Assembly: GCA_023055355.1 (NCBI GenBank)
Contig: JALJCS010000035.1
Location: 992,001-1,056,000 of the forward strand
Reading direction: 5' to 3'
Source: Agelaius tricolor
Lineage: Eukaryota; Chordata; Aves; Passeriformes; Icteridae
Length of the DNA: 64,000 nt
In this document: one piece after another, positions 52,993 to 64,000 of the stretch
Numbering within the stretch: the stretch's first letter is position 1
How the letters are laid out: every line of letters starts with the position of its first letter
Notes under the pieces: generated by a model
The model's input: only the letters and a program-made list of their open reading frames with translations
Databases searched by the model: none
Told to the model about the DNA's origin: nothing
Program-made: the position numbers and the translations under genes

Positions 52993-53223
52993 TCAGCTGC
53001 ACGGCAGCTCCCCGAGGGGCACCTCGATGTTGAAGGTGTACCAGAAGACCCAGAAGACGAGGCTGAAGGCCAGCAGCAGGGCCCCCCCGTAAACGAAGAA
53101 GTCCCAGAAGCTGAGGGGAGCGAAGATGCCCAGGAGGAGGAAGAGGAGCCCCAGGGCGTCGCAGATCAGCCCCAGCAGGGCGATGGCCGGGCAGTGCCCC
53201 CGCAGCCCCCGCCGGGTGCCCAT
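52993..53223 (-). CDS. TMEM238L: Small membrane protein, transmembrane protein 238-like
   Basis: 76 residues. Two hydrophobic segments at about 12-34 (PAIALLGLICDALGLLFLLLG) and 43-62 (FVYGGALLLAFSLVFWVFW) are joined by FAPLSFWDFFVY. The end is YTFNIEVPLGELPCS. This two-helix plan with F-WDFFVY-GALLL and W-(F/W)YTFNIE is that of the TMEM238/TMEM238L family, whose function is unknown. The ATG at 53223 has a strong context (GGGCACCATGG), and upstream codons look non-coding. The next gene, PIRT, is its neighbour in human 17p as I recall, which favours TMEM238L over TMEM238. The sequence is intact and single-exon in the coding part. Confidence 0.75.
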   Translation of the reverse strand: MGTRRGLRGHCPAIALLGLICDALGLLFLLLGIFAPLSFWDFFVYGGALLLAFSLVFWVFWYTFNIEVPLGELPCS

Positions 53224-53624
53224 GGTGCCCGGGCAGCGCCTCAGGGCAGCGGCGGGAGCAGCATCCCTGCCCTGCCCGGCTCCCGGGGCTGCCTCCCGCT
53301 GCCAGGAGGAAGTGCGAATGTCACAACACACCTTGCAGAGCAGTCGGGAGCCAGCGCACGATACAGCCTTAACCCTTTCGGGGCCCTGCCCCTGCCCGGC
53401 CCCTGGGCAGCACAGCCTGGCCGGTCCTGGAGCCAACCCAGGTGCTCTGTGCCCACCCAGGTGCAGCTGTTTGACATCCAAGTCTGTCCCAAAGGTGCAA
53501 ATCTGTCCTGGGAGGGGTCTGTGGGAGCCCACCCCGGTGCTCTGTGCCCACCCAGGTGTAGCTGTGTCACTTCCACTCAGTCCCAAAGGTGCAAATCTGT
53601 CCCTGCCCCAGCTGTGCTCCTGCC

Positions 53625-53792
53625 TCCCAACCTCATCCCAACTTTATCCCAACCTTCTCCCAACTTCATCCCAATTTTATCCCAGCCTTCTCCCAACCTT
53701 CTCCCTCCTGCCTCCCAACCTTATCCCTCTTGTCTCCCAGCCTTACCCCAGCCTTATCCCAACTTTATCCCAGCCTTCTCCCTCTGCCACTC
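53625..53792. repeat. ~15-bp degenerate repeat (ATCCCAACCTTCTCCC)
   Basis: About 11 imperfect copies of CCCAACTTTATCCCA / CCCAGCCTTCTCCCA. Confidence 0.85.
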
Positions 53793-54304
53793 CCAAACAC
53801 ACACACACAGAGCCCTGAGCAAACCCTCTGCTCCCTGAGCAGCTCCTTGCCCTGGGCACTAGGAAAAAGCTGTTCCTTGCCCACCTTCCATGTGCCCAAC
53901 ATCCAGGCTGGAAACAGGGAGGGGTTTTTAGGGTTTCAAACCTCCTGTGGGCACTGGGAGCCCCCTGCAGGGTTTGCTCTCACTGAGGACAGGGAGAGCT
54001 GCTGGATTTTGGGGAGGGATGGGCAAGTGCAGCTCCTCCTGCTGGGATCTCACCTGATGCCCAGGTGGCTCAGGCATGGAGCCAGCCCTGCAGCATCCCA
54101 GGGCAATCTGGGCTACCAGCCCTCAGCAGCCCGAGGCTGCTTCCAGGAAAGGTCTGGAAGGTCTCAGGGATGTCAGGAGGGAGCTCTGGAAGGTTCTCAG
54201 GGATGTGAAGGTGTGATCACAGCCACCAGTGGTCACCTGCTCCCTTCCACACCTCAAGGATTTATCCCAGCAGCTGCACAAACCTGATTGCCCCAAGGGT
54301 GAAT

Positions 54305-54720
54305 GTGCCTGAGATCCTGGAATCATGGGATGGTTTGGGTTGGAAGGGACTTTAGAGATCACCAATTCCACCTCTGCCATGGCAGGGTCACCTCCCACTG
54401 TCCCAGGGACACCTTCCCCTGTCCCAGGGACACCTCCCACTGTCCCAGGTGCTCCCAGCCCCAGTGTCCAGCCTGGCCTTGGGCACTGCCAGAGATCCAG
54501 GGATGGGCACCCTGTGCCAGGGCCTGCCCATCCTGCCAGGGAACAATCCCTAATTCCCAATATCCCATCCACCCCTGCCAGGGAACAATTCCCAATTCCC
54601 AAGGTCCCATCCAGCCCTGCCAGGGAACAATTCCCAATTCCCAATTCCCAATATCCCATCCAGCCCTGCCAGGGAACAATTCCCAATTCCCATCTCCCAT
54701 CCAGCCCTGCCCTGGGTTGG
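54305..54720 (-). mobile_element. CR1 fragment with two internal tandem expansions
   Basis: Begins TGGAATCATGGGATGGTTTG, GGTTGGAAGGGACTTTAGAG, the reverse-strand CR1 3' end. At 54395-54445 a TCCCAGGGACACCTTCCCCT unit is repeated. At 54535-54715 a ~40-bp CCTGCCAGGGAACAATTCCC unit recurs four times. Confidence 0.8.
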
Positions 54721-55234
54721 TGAGAACCATTCCCTGTGTGCTGTCCCCCATGCCCTGTCCCCGGTCCCCCTCCAGCCCTCTTTGAACCACTTTAGGTGCT
54801 GGAACTCGGGCAGGATGTGAGATCCTCAGAGAGGGGTCTGCCCCAGGGCTGTGCCCCCCTTTGGGCAGCTTTGGTGCTGTGGAAGCCCAGGAATGAGGCA
54901 GCTCAGGCACCTGGAGCAGGGCGTGCTCCAGCCCAGCCTGCCGGGCGGGTTTGCTGCCCGACCTTTGAGATGCAGGGCAATATTTCCTCTTTCAGCTGCT
55001 CTGCAGAGATAATGACTTTGTAATGGATTTCCTGTTCTTTTTATAGCACGGGGGAAGCTGGCAGACCACGTCTGAGCTTGCTTCAGTGAGACATGATTAT
55101 GTTTGCTGGAAAACCTGATCTTTTCTCTGAACGTGCTTTTCTTTGGTCTGGTCCAAAGCATCGCAGCAGGATCCAAAGAGGCTTCAGTGGGAGTGAAGAG
55201 GAACAGCAGGGAGCAGCCAAAAAGGGGTTTGGAG

Positions 55235-55405
55235 GTGTATGGGAGCAGGCAAACAGGGTCTGGAGGTGAATGGGAGCAGCAAACAGGGTCTGGAGGTGAA
55301 TGGGAGCAGCAAACAGGGTCTGGAGGTGCAGGGGAGCAGCAAACAGGGTCTGGAGGTGAATGGGAGCAGCAAACAGGGTCTGGAGGGGCAGGGGAGCAGC
55401 AGGGG
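55235..55405. repeat. 30-bp minisatellite abutting an LTR
   Basis: Six copies of GGGAGCAGCAAACAGGGTCT followed by GGAGGTGAAT. It ends exactly where homology of the following LTR-like element begins. Confidence 0.92.
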
Positions 55406-55780
55406 AGGGCAAGATGGAGGGATCTGGGCATGTCCAGCCTTTCTCCTTCTTCTTCTTGGCCTCCATCTTCTGCTGTGATGTTGGCACTTTTGGACTGGTT
55501 TAGAGTAGAAGCTCCCTGTCTAACACAGGTGATAGCAATTGGGAAGTAATTGTAAATATTGTACACATAGTTCTTAGCATAAAAGATAACAATGCCCCTC
55601 TGTCTGTCCTGCTGAACGAACCTTGGCAGGGCAGGAGAAAGAATTTTATAGATAAGACGCAATAAACAACCTTGATAACGAGACCAGAAGAGCCCTGACT
55701 CCTTCTTCGAGCATCTGGCTGGGGAAAGAGACTTTGTGACACAGCTCAGGATCCCCCTGAGCAGCAGAAACCCCGGGACC
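55404..55780 (+). mobile_element. Second LTR-like family, copy 2
   Basis: Closely matches 29990-30385 (GGCAAGATGGAGGGATCTGG; AATAAACAACCTTGA; TGACTCCTTCTTCGAGC). The start is replaced by the 30-bp array. Confidence 0.65.
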
Positions 55781-56824
55781 CTCCTTGTCCTGCCCCTGTC
55801 CTGGCCAGCCCCCCCTGCCAGTGGGTGCCCCACCACCCCAGACCCTGTCACCCCACCCTGTCCCCCCAGCAGAGATGTGACACCAGAGCAGCCACGTGCA
55901 GCTCCCTTGGGAATGTTTTCCTTTAATGAAACCTCACATTATAAATAAAGTCTGGAATCCAATGAAACTCTCGGTGACGTTTTATCCCCCTGCCATTTCA
56001 CTGGGTGCCCCCTCCTTGGCCAGGGGCAGCAGGAGCTCCCTCTGTGCTCCTGGCAGTCCCTGTGGGCAGGCAGCCCTGGCTGGGCACTGCTCTGTGCAGC
56101 AGGACCCATCTCCACCCCGGGCAGCTCCAGGGCTCTCCCTGTGCCCACCCCTGCACCGGCTGGCACCTGGGGCTGCCCTGCACCTTCTCCCTGGTCTCCC
56201 ATCCTCAATCCTGGTGCCAGCAGGAGTTTTGGGGAGGATCCCAGGAGCAGGGGCTGGGAGCTGTGCCAGGGCAGGATTGCAAGCAGCCGCCGAGCGTGGC
56301 ACGGCACGAGGGGTGGCAGAGGAACAAAGAGCTCTGCTGGGTCCCTGCCAGGCCTGGCACAGCCAAGCTGGCGCTGCCTGCCCAGGGGTGTCTGCTCCAG
56401 CCAGGAAACGAAGTTCAGGGCCAGGCTGAGCCTGGGGCAAAGGGATTTGTGTGCTCAAACACTCCTAAGTCAGCTGTGCCAGCTGCCAGGATGGGATGCG
56501 CCACCTGCAGCTCTGCCCACACAGATCAGGGAGGGGATGAAGGGGATCTCCAGGCACACAGCCCTGCTCACAGACTGGCACCAGTGCCAGGGAGAGCCCG
56601 AGCTCCCTGCCAGCCAGGCTGGGGCACACAAAGGCCCAGCCCTCAGGGCCCTTGGGGCACAGCTTCAGGCAGAGGTGTTGGTGTGGCAGAAATGGGGGAG
56701 CTCAGCAGGGAGGGCCAGGGGGAGGCTGAGTGTGGGGAGGGCATCAGCCCTGAGCCCCCACAGCTCAGGCCATGCCCAGACACATTTCCCTGGTCCCTGC
56801 CCTGCCAGGTACTTCAGGTGCCTG

Positions 56825-57098
56825 GAGCAGTAGGGTCTGGGACCCTCTGCAGGGTCTGTGTCCCTCTGTAGGATCTGTGTCCCTCTGCAGGGTCTGTGTC
56901 CCTCTGTAGGGTCTGGGACCCTCTGCAGGGTCTGTGTCCCTCTGTAGGATCTGTGTCCCTCTGTAGGGTCTGTGCCCCTCTGCAGGGTCTGTGTCCCTCT
57001 GTAGGGTCTGTGTCCCTCTGCAGGGTCTGTGTCCCTCTGTAGGGTCTGTGTCCCTCTGCAGGGTCTGTGTCCCTCTGTAGGGTCTGTGTCCCTCTGCC
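56825..57098. repeat. 19-bp minisatellite (GTAGGGTCTGTGTCCCTCT)
   Basis: About 14 copies, alternating GCAGGGTCTG and GTAGGGTCTG. It lies on the 3' side of PIRT, about 440 bases past the stop, and may be in its 3' UTR. Confidence 0.95.
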
Positions 57099-57534
57099 TC
57101 TGCTGTGTCTCCTGCTGCTGTGCAGACCCTCCAGCTTCTCTGGCAAATCAGGGAGCTGGAAGGAATTGTGGCCCCTCTCCTCTCTGCTGGTGGATCCTGC
57201 AGAACCTCCCGGGGGATCTGGGTTCCTTTGGGGTTTTGTTTCAGCCCAGGCTCCTCTGGGGCTGTGCTTTACCCACTTTGTGTTCTTGGGTCACTCTTTG
57301 GACAGGGGGGTGATGCAGAGACCTTGGACCTGCCTTGCTGGGCTCAGCCTGAAACTCCTGCTCCTTTTTCCCTGGGATGACTTGGATGAAGTAGAAAGTT
57401 CATTTTCACACTGGAGGGAAGCCGCTGACGGGGGTGAAATCCTCTGGGGAGTACAAGAAAGGGTTTGTTCTCAAGGCTGACCAACACGGGCTGGAGGAGG
57501 GCAGGGAACCCCCTGGAGGAGCTCCTGGCTGCCC

Positions 57535-59240
<1,706 letters not shown>

Positions 59241-59634
59241 CTGTGTTGAATATTCTGATTCTCACTAACCAACCTATTACAATATACAAATCCTATAGCA
59301 TTTCCATACAGCCTATAAGAATCATTACATTACCATACTTGTTACATTTTAATCCCTAAAAACTCCTCTTTGGACACCTGGCAGGGACAAAAGAGAAAGC
59401 AGAGCAGGCCAAGGGATGGAGGATGAGGGAGCAGGGCCTTTGTCATCAGTGAGCACAGCCCAGAGGGAGGTGCAGGAGGCTTTGGGGTCACTGCAGGGAA
59501 AGGGGAGCATCACAGCCATGAAAGGGTGGAACAGGCAGGGGGATCCTGCAGAGGGATGGGCAGAAGTATGGGCAGTGCCACCACTGCAGTTCCAGCCCTG
59601 CAGTGCCAAGCACAGCTCTCCCCAAGCACCACAT

Positions 59635-60018
59635 TGTCCCATACATCTTTTATGGAAAATCCTTTCCTTGGGATTTTTCCTCTTGAGAAGCTGAGAGGCC
59701 TCAGGAACAAAATGGAACCAGTGGTTATCTGCTGCTGTGGAATGCAACAGGTGCATCTGGGATTGGGCTCATGTGGATGTTTCTAATCAATGGCCAATCA
59801 CAGCCCAGCTGGCTCGGACACAGAGCCGAGCCACAAACCTTTGTTCTTTTTCTTTCCTATTCTATTCTTAGCCAGCCTTCTGATGAAACCTTTTCTTCTA
59901 TTCTTTTAGTATAGTTTTAATGTAATATATATTATAAAATAATAAATCAGCCTTGTGAAACATGGAGTCAGATCCTCGTCTCCTCCCTCATCCCAGAGCC
60001 CCTGTGAACACGGGCACA
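59635..60018 (+). mobile_element. Solo LTR upstream of PIRT
   Basis: Same family as 1626, 18230 and 23334: starts TGTCCCATACATCTTTTATG, contains AGCCAGCCTTCTGATGAAAC and AATAAATCAGCC, and ends GGGCACA. Flanks CCACAT (59629-59634) and CCACAC (60019-60024) look like a 6-bp target duplication with one change. It is antisense to PIRT. Confidence 0.82.
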
Positions 60019-60407
60019 CCACACAAACCTGGGCTTTGACCCAGAGCAGGGAGCCAGAGCCCCTGCAGCCCCTCGGGGCTGTGTTTGCTCTGCTCAGCAG
60101 GGCTGGCTCTGCAGGAGCTGCCCCCTCACGGGTGGTGCCAGGCTGGCTGCGCTCCCAGGTGGGCAGGAGGTGACCCCAGAGCCCTGTCCTGGGGCTGCTG
60201 ATCCATGTGGGAGCAAATTCCACCTCAGGGCAGCCAGGCTGAGGCTGCAGGGCTGGCACAGCTCCAGGGGCTGGAGGAAACCTGCCCAGAGCTGGGCTCA
60301 GTGCCCACCTGGGGATGCTGATGGATGGGTGCCAGCCAGCACCTCCCTCCCTTCCTCCCTCCTTCACCTGTGTCCCTGCCAGCTCCGTGGTTACTCTGAG
60401 GAGAGGC

Positions 60408-60472
60408 AGAGTAATTTTACAGTTATTTTACAGTAATTTTATAATTATTTTACAGTAATTTTACCATTTGGT
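60408..60472. repeat. 13-bp AT-rich repeat (TTTTACAGTAATT)
   Basis: About five copies, with TATAATTA variant. Confidence 0.85.
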
Positions 60473-60679
60473 CCCCCCAGCACAGCCACTGCTGCAGAGC
60501 TGGTGGTACTGACATCTTTTGGGGTGTTTCAGGATGTTTCTGCCAGGCTTGGACAAACAAGCCCCAAACAAAAGCCAAGAGCAGTGGAGGGGATTTAAAA
60601 CTCTCCTGTCTGGAGTTCTCACTGCTCTCTGTAGAAATGTAAAAACAGAGGCAGGGCAAGAGACACATTTCTGATAGAG

Positions 60680-60985
60680 AACCCCAGAATCCCAGCATCC
60701 TTTAGGCTGGAAAAGCCCTCTGAGCCCCTGGAGTCCCAGCTGTGCCCATCCCCAGCTTGTCCCAGCCCAGAGCACTCAGTGCCACCTCCAGGAACTCCCT
60801 GGGCACTCCAGGGATGGGCACTGCAACCCTCCCTGGGCAGTTCCAATCCCTGAGCCCCCTTTCCATGGGGGAATTCCTGCTGTGCCCACCCTGAGCCCCC
60901 CAGCTGCAGCTCTGCAGGGAGGTGCCCAAATCCTGAGTAATTCCAGGTGCCACCACCTGCCTCGCTCAGAGCACTCCAGCATTCC
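60680..60985 (-). mobile_element. CR1-like fragment
   Basis: CCAGAATCCCAGCATCCTTT, AGGCTGGAAAAGCCCTCTGA and CATGGGGGAATTCCTGCTGT follow the order of the reverse strand of avian CR1. Confidence 0.7.
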
Positions 60986-62189
60986 CTGAGATTTCATCCT
61001 GGCATTTCTTGTCTTTGCCTTCCTAAGGGGCATCACAGACAGGTTTTATGACCAAGCCACCATCTAATTTTAATTTGGTTTTGTGCTAGGAGCTTTGCTT
61101 TGTTCTCTGGAATAATCCCACACCTCAGCAGCCTAAAACTCCGTGTGCTGTTCCATCTTTCAGGCATCCCATTCCCTGCGTGCTGCCACCCTGATTGTGC
61201 ACCCAGGGCAGCAGCTTTGCCCCTCTGTGTGCACAGCATTAACGCCAGGATGCTGCAGGAACCAGAGCTGCCTTTCAGCTCTGCCTTTCCACCAGACAGG
61301 ATTTATTCCCCCTTTTATTTCCTGGCAGAACCACCCCTCTCACCACAATTCCCAGCCCCTGCTCGTTTTCCCAGCACTTCCTGGCAGAGCCTGGTTTTCA
61401 GCCACCTTTTGCCCACTGCTGGCTGACGAAGGATTTCACTCCCTGCCTGGAGGGAGGATCTGCAGCTCCTGGGAGACCTAATGCAATTCCAGCTGCTGCT
61501 GTGCCCCTGCTCCATCCGCAGCCCATCACAGATGTGCTCTGCATGCCCTGAGCAGCCTGGCAGGAGAGTGCTATCGGGTTTCTCCCGGATTTTCAGCCGT
61601 TGTTGGAAGCAGACAATCAGCAGATGACTCTTTGCTGTCTTGAAAACGCCTCCAGAGCTCGTCTCAGATTTCACATCTGGTGTTCTGGAGCCCTGGGCAG
61701 CTCTCACTGCTGGGGTCTCTCCTTTCCCTCTCCCTCAGGGAGACCCTCCCGGGCTTCTCCTCCCTTTGCTCTCCCAGTGCTTTGTGTGCTGAGGTTTGGG
61801 TCCTGAACCGGGAAATCTTGGGGGGAGTTTTGAAGTTTATAATGAATTTTCATTCTCAGAAGGAGGTCAGGCTCTCTGTTCCTGGGTGGATGTAGATTGT
61901 TATGGGAATTAAACTGATTAGGAAGGAGGTTTTGACTGTGTCTGTGATGGTGTTGGGGGTGTTCTTGAGCAGAGCCCACACTGGGGGATCCTGGGCTGGG
62001 GCTGCAGCCCCCCAATCCCTCTGGGAACCCATCTGGGGTCATGGGGGAGAAAACATTGAGGAGAACCCCAGGTGAGCTCTGCACTCCATGGATGGGGCTC
62101 ACCCTGATCCCTGCTGGGGAGGAGCAGAGCCCGGCCCAGGCCTGGCCTGAGGGCCAGACCCTGCCGGGGCACAAGGTGAGCTCTGCTCT

Positions 62190-62400
62190 GCCTGGCAGCC
62201 CAGACTGGTGGCACTAGGAGCGTGGCAGCTCTGTCACCTGCACTCAGCTGTGCCCAGGCTCCCCCAGCTGGCTCTGGGACACTGAGACCCTGCCCTGCCC
62301 CAGACTGGTGGCACTGGGAGTGTGGCAGCTCCATCACCTGCACTCAGCTGTGCCCCAGCTGGCTGTGGGACACTGAGACCCTGCCCCAGACAGGGACCCA
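62190..62400. repeat. Two-copy tandem duplication of ~107 bp
   Basis: AGACTGGTGGCACTRGGAGY through GGACACTGAGACCCTGCC occurs twice, the second with a short internal deletion. Confidence 0.85.
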
Positions 62401-62939
62401 GACCCTTCCCATGGCCCCAGGGCTCTCTGGGGCTCCCAGTGGCCTCTGGATGGCTCCTGAGGGTCTGCAAAGATCAGCTCCAGTGCCCTGCAGAGCCTGG
62501 GCTGGGACCCAGAGGGTGGCTTTGTCCTTCAGCAGGAGATGTGCCCAGCCTGTCACCCCAACGGGCACCAGATCCTCCCTGGGTCCCAGCTGGGGGTTAA
62601 ACAAAACCCTGGGGCATGGAGGAAAAGATTTCCCTGCTGCTCTGGAGTGTCTCAGTTGGACTCTTGCTCTGTCCTGGTGTTCAGTGTCACTCCAGAGCCC
62701 CCCAGGGCACGGCAGAGGCTCTGTGTGTGCCAGCAGAAGGGCTTTGCTGCTCTGGGGGACCTGAGTGCCCATGGGACGGGAGGGGAGGAGGCTGCTGCGC
62801 TCAGGGACCTGCCCAAACTCAGCAGAAACTTTTTCTGTTCGTGCTGGCCAAATTGAATCAAGAGCAGCTCTCAGTCAGTTCCAGGGAGAGAGAGGAACAT
62901 TCAGGGACCCAGCCTGGCCGGGGTGCCCAGGAAACCCAG

Positions 62940-63016
62940 GAAGGTGAAGGTGAAGGTGAAGGTGGAAGTGAAGATGAAGATGAAGATGAAGATGAAGGTG
63001 AAGATGAAGATGAAGC
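62940..63016. repeat. (GAAGRT)n hexanucleotide run
   Basis: About 12 copies, GAAGGT then GAAGAT. Confidence 0.93.
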
Positions 63017-63129
63017 CCCCATGCAGAGCAACCCCACAGTCCCCTCTGCCTGGGGCACTGCCCATGGGAGGTGCTTGGGGGCACAGGACCCAAACCCCCA
63101 GAGGGAAACAGCACCAAAGCCCCAGGGAC

Positions 63130-63350
63130 TGAGTGCCCCTGCCCACGCTGTGCCCCTGCCCACGCTGTGCCACTCCTCACACTGTGCCACTCCTCACACT
63201 GTGCCACTGCCCAGGCTGTGCCACTTCCCATACTGTGCCACTGCCCACACTGTGCCCCTGCCCACACTGTGCCACTGCCCATGCTGTGCCACTCCCCACA
63301 CTGTGCCACTGCCCACACTGTGCCACTGCCCAGGCTGTGCCTCTGCTGTC
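63130..63350. repeat. 15-bp minisatellite (CCACACTGTGCCACT)
   Basis: About 14 copies of CTGTGCCACTGCCCACA and variants. Confidence 0.93.
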
Positions 63351-64000
63351 CCTGCTGTCCCTGCTGTCCCTGGGGGTGCTGGCTGCAGGTGCCTGGTGGC
63401 ACTGCCAGTCCCTGGCCATGCACTGAGTGACCCCAGCAGCAGCAGCAGCTCCGAGCAGCCCCGGCCTGGTGCTGCTGCTGGGCTCTGCTGGGCTCAGCTT
63501 AGGAGGGGACAGGGAGGCTGTGGATGCCAGGGGTGGGTGCTGAGCCCCATTCCTGCCCCTGTGGCCCTGCTCCCCTCGGAGCCAGGAGTGGGCTGGCAGT
63601 GGCTCCATGGGCACTGTCCCTGCACACTGGCTGCTGCTGCCCTGAGACCCTGCAGGGTGTCAGAGGATCTCAGCTCCCCTACAAACCCCACCAACCCCCC
63701 AGACCCTCCGGGATGGAGCCAGAGGCACAGTCCCCTTGCTGGTGGAGGGCAGCAGGGCTGGGCTGGTGCCTGCATCCCTCAGGAGCAGCTCCCAGCACTG
63801 CCAGGGCTGGCCCAGAGCACCTCAGGGACCAAGGAGCACCTGCTGAGCCTTGGTGGGGCTCAGGGGAGGATGACCCCACCTCACCCTGCTGGACGCTGGG
63901 GCACCCCTGGTACTCACGCGGTGAGCAGGGAGGGATGGCTGCAGCAGGAGGCCCCTTCTCCACGGGCAGGCTCACCCCAAGCCCCTCATCCCTCTGGGTG

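Larger units (their letters stand above)
53224..57534. other. Interval between TMEM238L and PIRT
   Basis: No coding exon recognised. Just upstream of TMEM238L the DNA is GC-rich and could hold its promoter. The PIRT 3' UTR must lie in the right part; ATTAAA on the minus strand near 55921 is one possible end. The interval also contains an LTR-like element, a CR1 fragment and four tandem arrays. Confidence 0.5.
60986..64000. other. Right end of the window, no gene recognised
   Basis: Unique GC-rich sequence with a two-copy ~107-bp duplication (62190-62400) and the two arrays listed below. It may include upstream exons of PIRT. Confidence 0.5.

Noticed and set aside
61100..62860. Several 80-180-codon frames at the right end
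   Set aside because: No domains, no conserved words, and frames overlap on both strands as expected for GC-rich non-coding DNA.
63913..63975. Possible minus-strand exon ending CACCGC|GTGAGTAC near the right edge
   Set aside because: A good donor site but no recognisable protein and no acceptor partner in the window; too weak to call.

Overview
The window is vertebrate nuclear DNA, almost certainly from a bird and probably a songbird. The evidence is compact multi-exon vertebrate genes with GT-AG introns, fragments resembling avian CR1 retrotransposons, several short LTRs of endogenous-retrovirus type, a CpG-island promoter and many GC-rich minisatellites, as in small avian chromosomes. MYH10 lies on chromosome 18 in chicken and zebra finch as I recall it; I could not check this by alignment.

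Layout. Bases 267-4670 (+) hold the last seven coding exons of MYH10 (non-muscle myosin heavy chain IIB), followed by its 3' UTR to about 6035. About 1.1 kb further on, NDEL1 (dynein/LIS1 regulator) ends convergently on the minus strand. All eight of its coding exons are present between 8429 and 23084 and give a complete 343-residue protein. Its long first intron runs to a CpG island near 33.0-33.8 kb. RNF222 (RING finger protein with a C-terminal membrane anchor) is a single-exon CDS at 40211-41044 (+), head-to-head with NDEL1. After about 12 kb of repeats come TMEM238L (52993-53223, -), a 76-residue membrane protein, and PIRT (57535-57939, -), the phosphoinositide-binding regulator of TRP channels. 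From about 58 kb to the end I find no further coding exon I can support.

The MYH10 / NDEL1 / RNF222 order and orientations match the human 17p13.1 arrangement. In human, PIRT and TMEM238L lie elsewhere on 17p, so the RNF222-TMEM238L junction is a synteny breakpoint relative to mammals. MYH10 and NDEL1 both act in cytoskeletal and migration biology, but nothing here shows co-regulation.

The rest is unusually repeat-rich. By eye there are about 40 separate tandem arrays covering roughly a fifth of the window, the largest being a 1.7 kb array of 40/41-bp units at 48.5-50.2 kb. Nearly all long open reading frames outside the five genes run through these arrays and are not genes. The most interesting observations are an LTR inserted into the polypyrimidine tract of a MYH10 intron, where the target-site duplication regenerated the tract; a tandem repeat inside the RNF222 coding sequence; and several minisatellites that grew from CR1 fragments. 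I found no undescribed multi-gene system.
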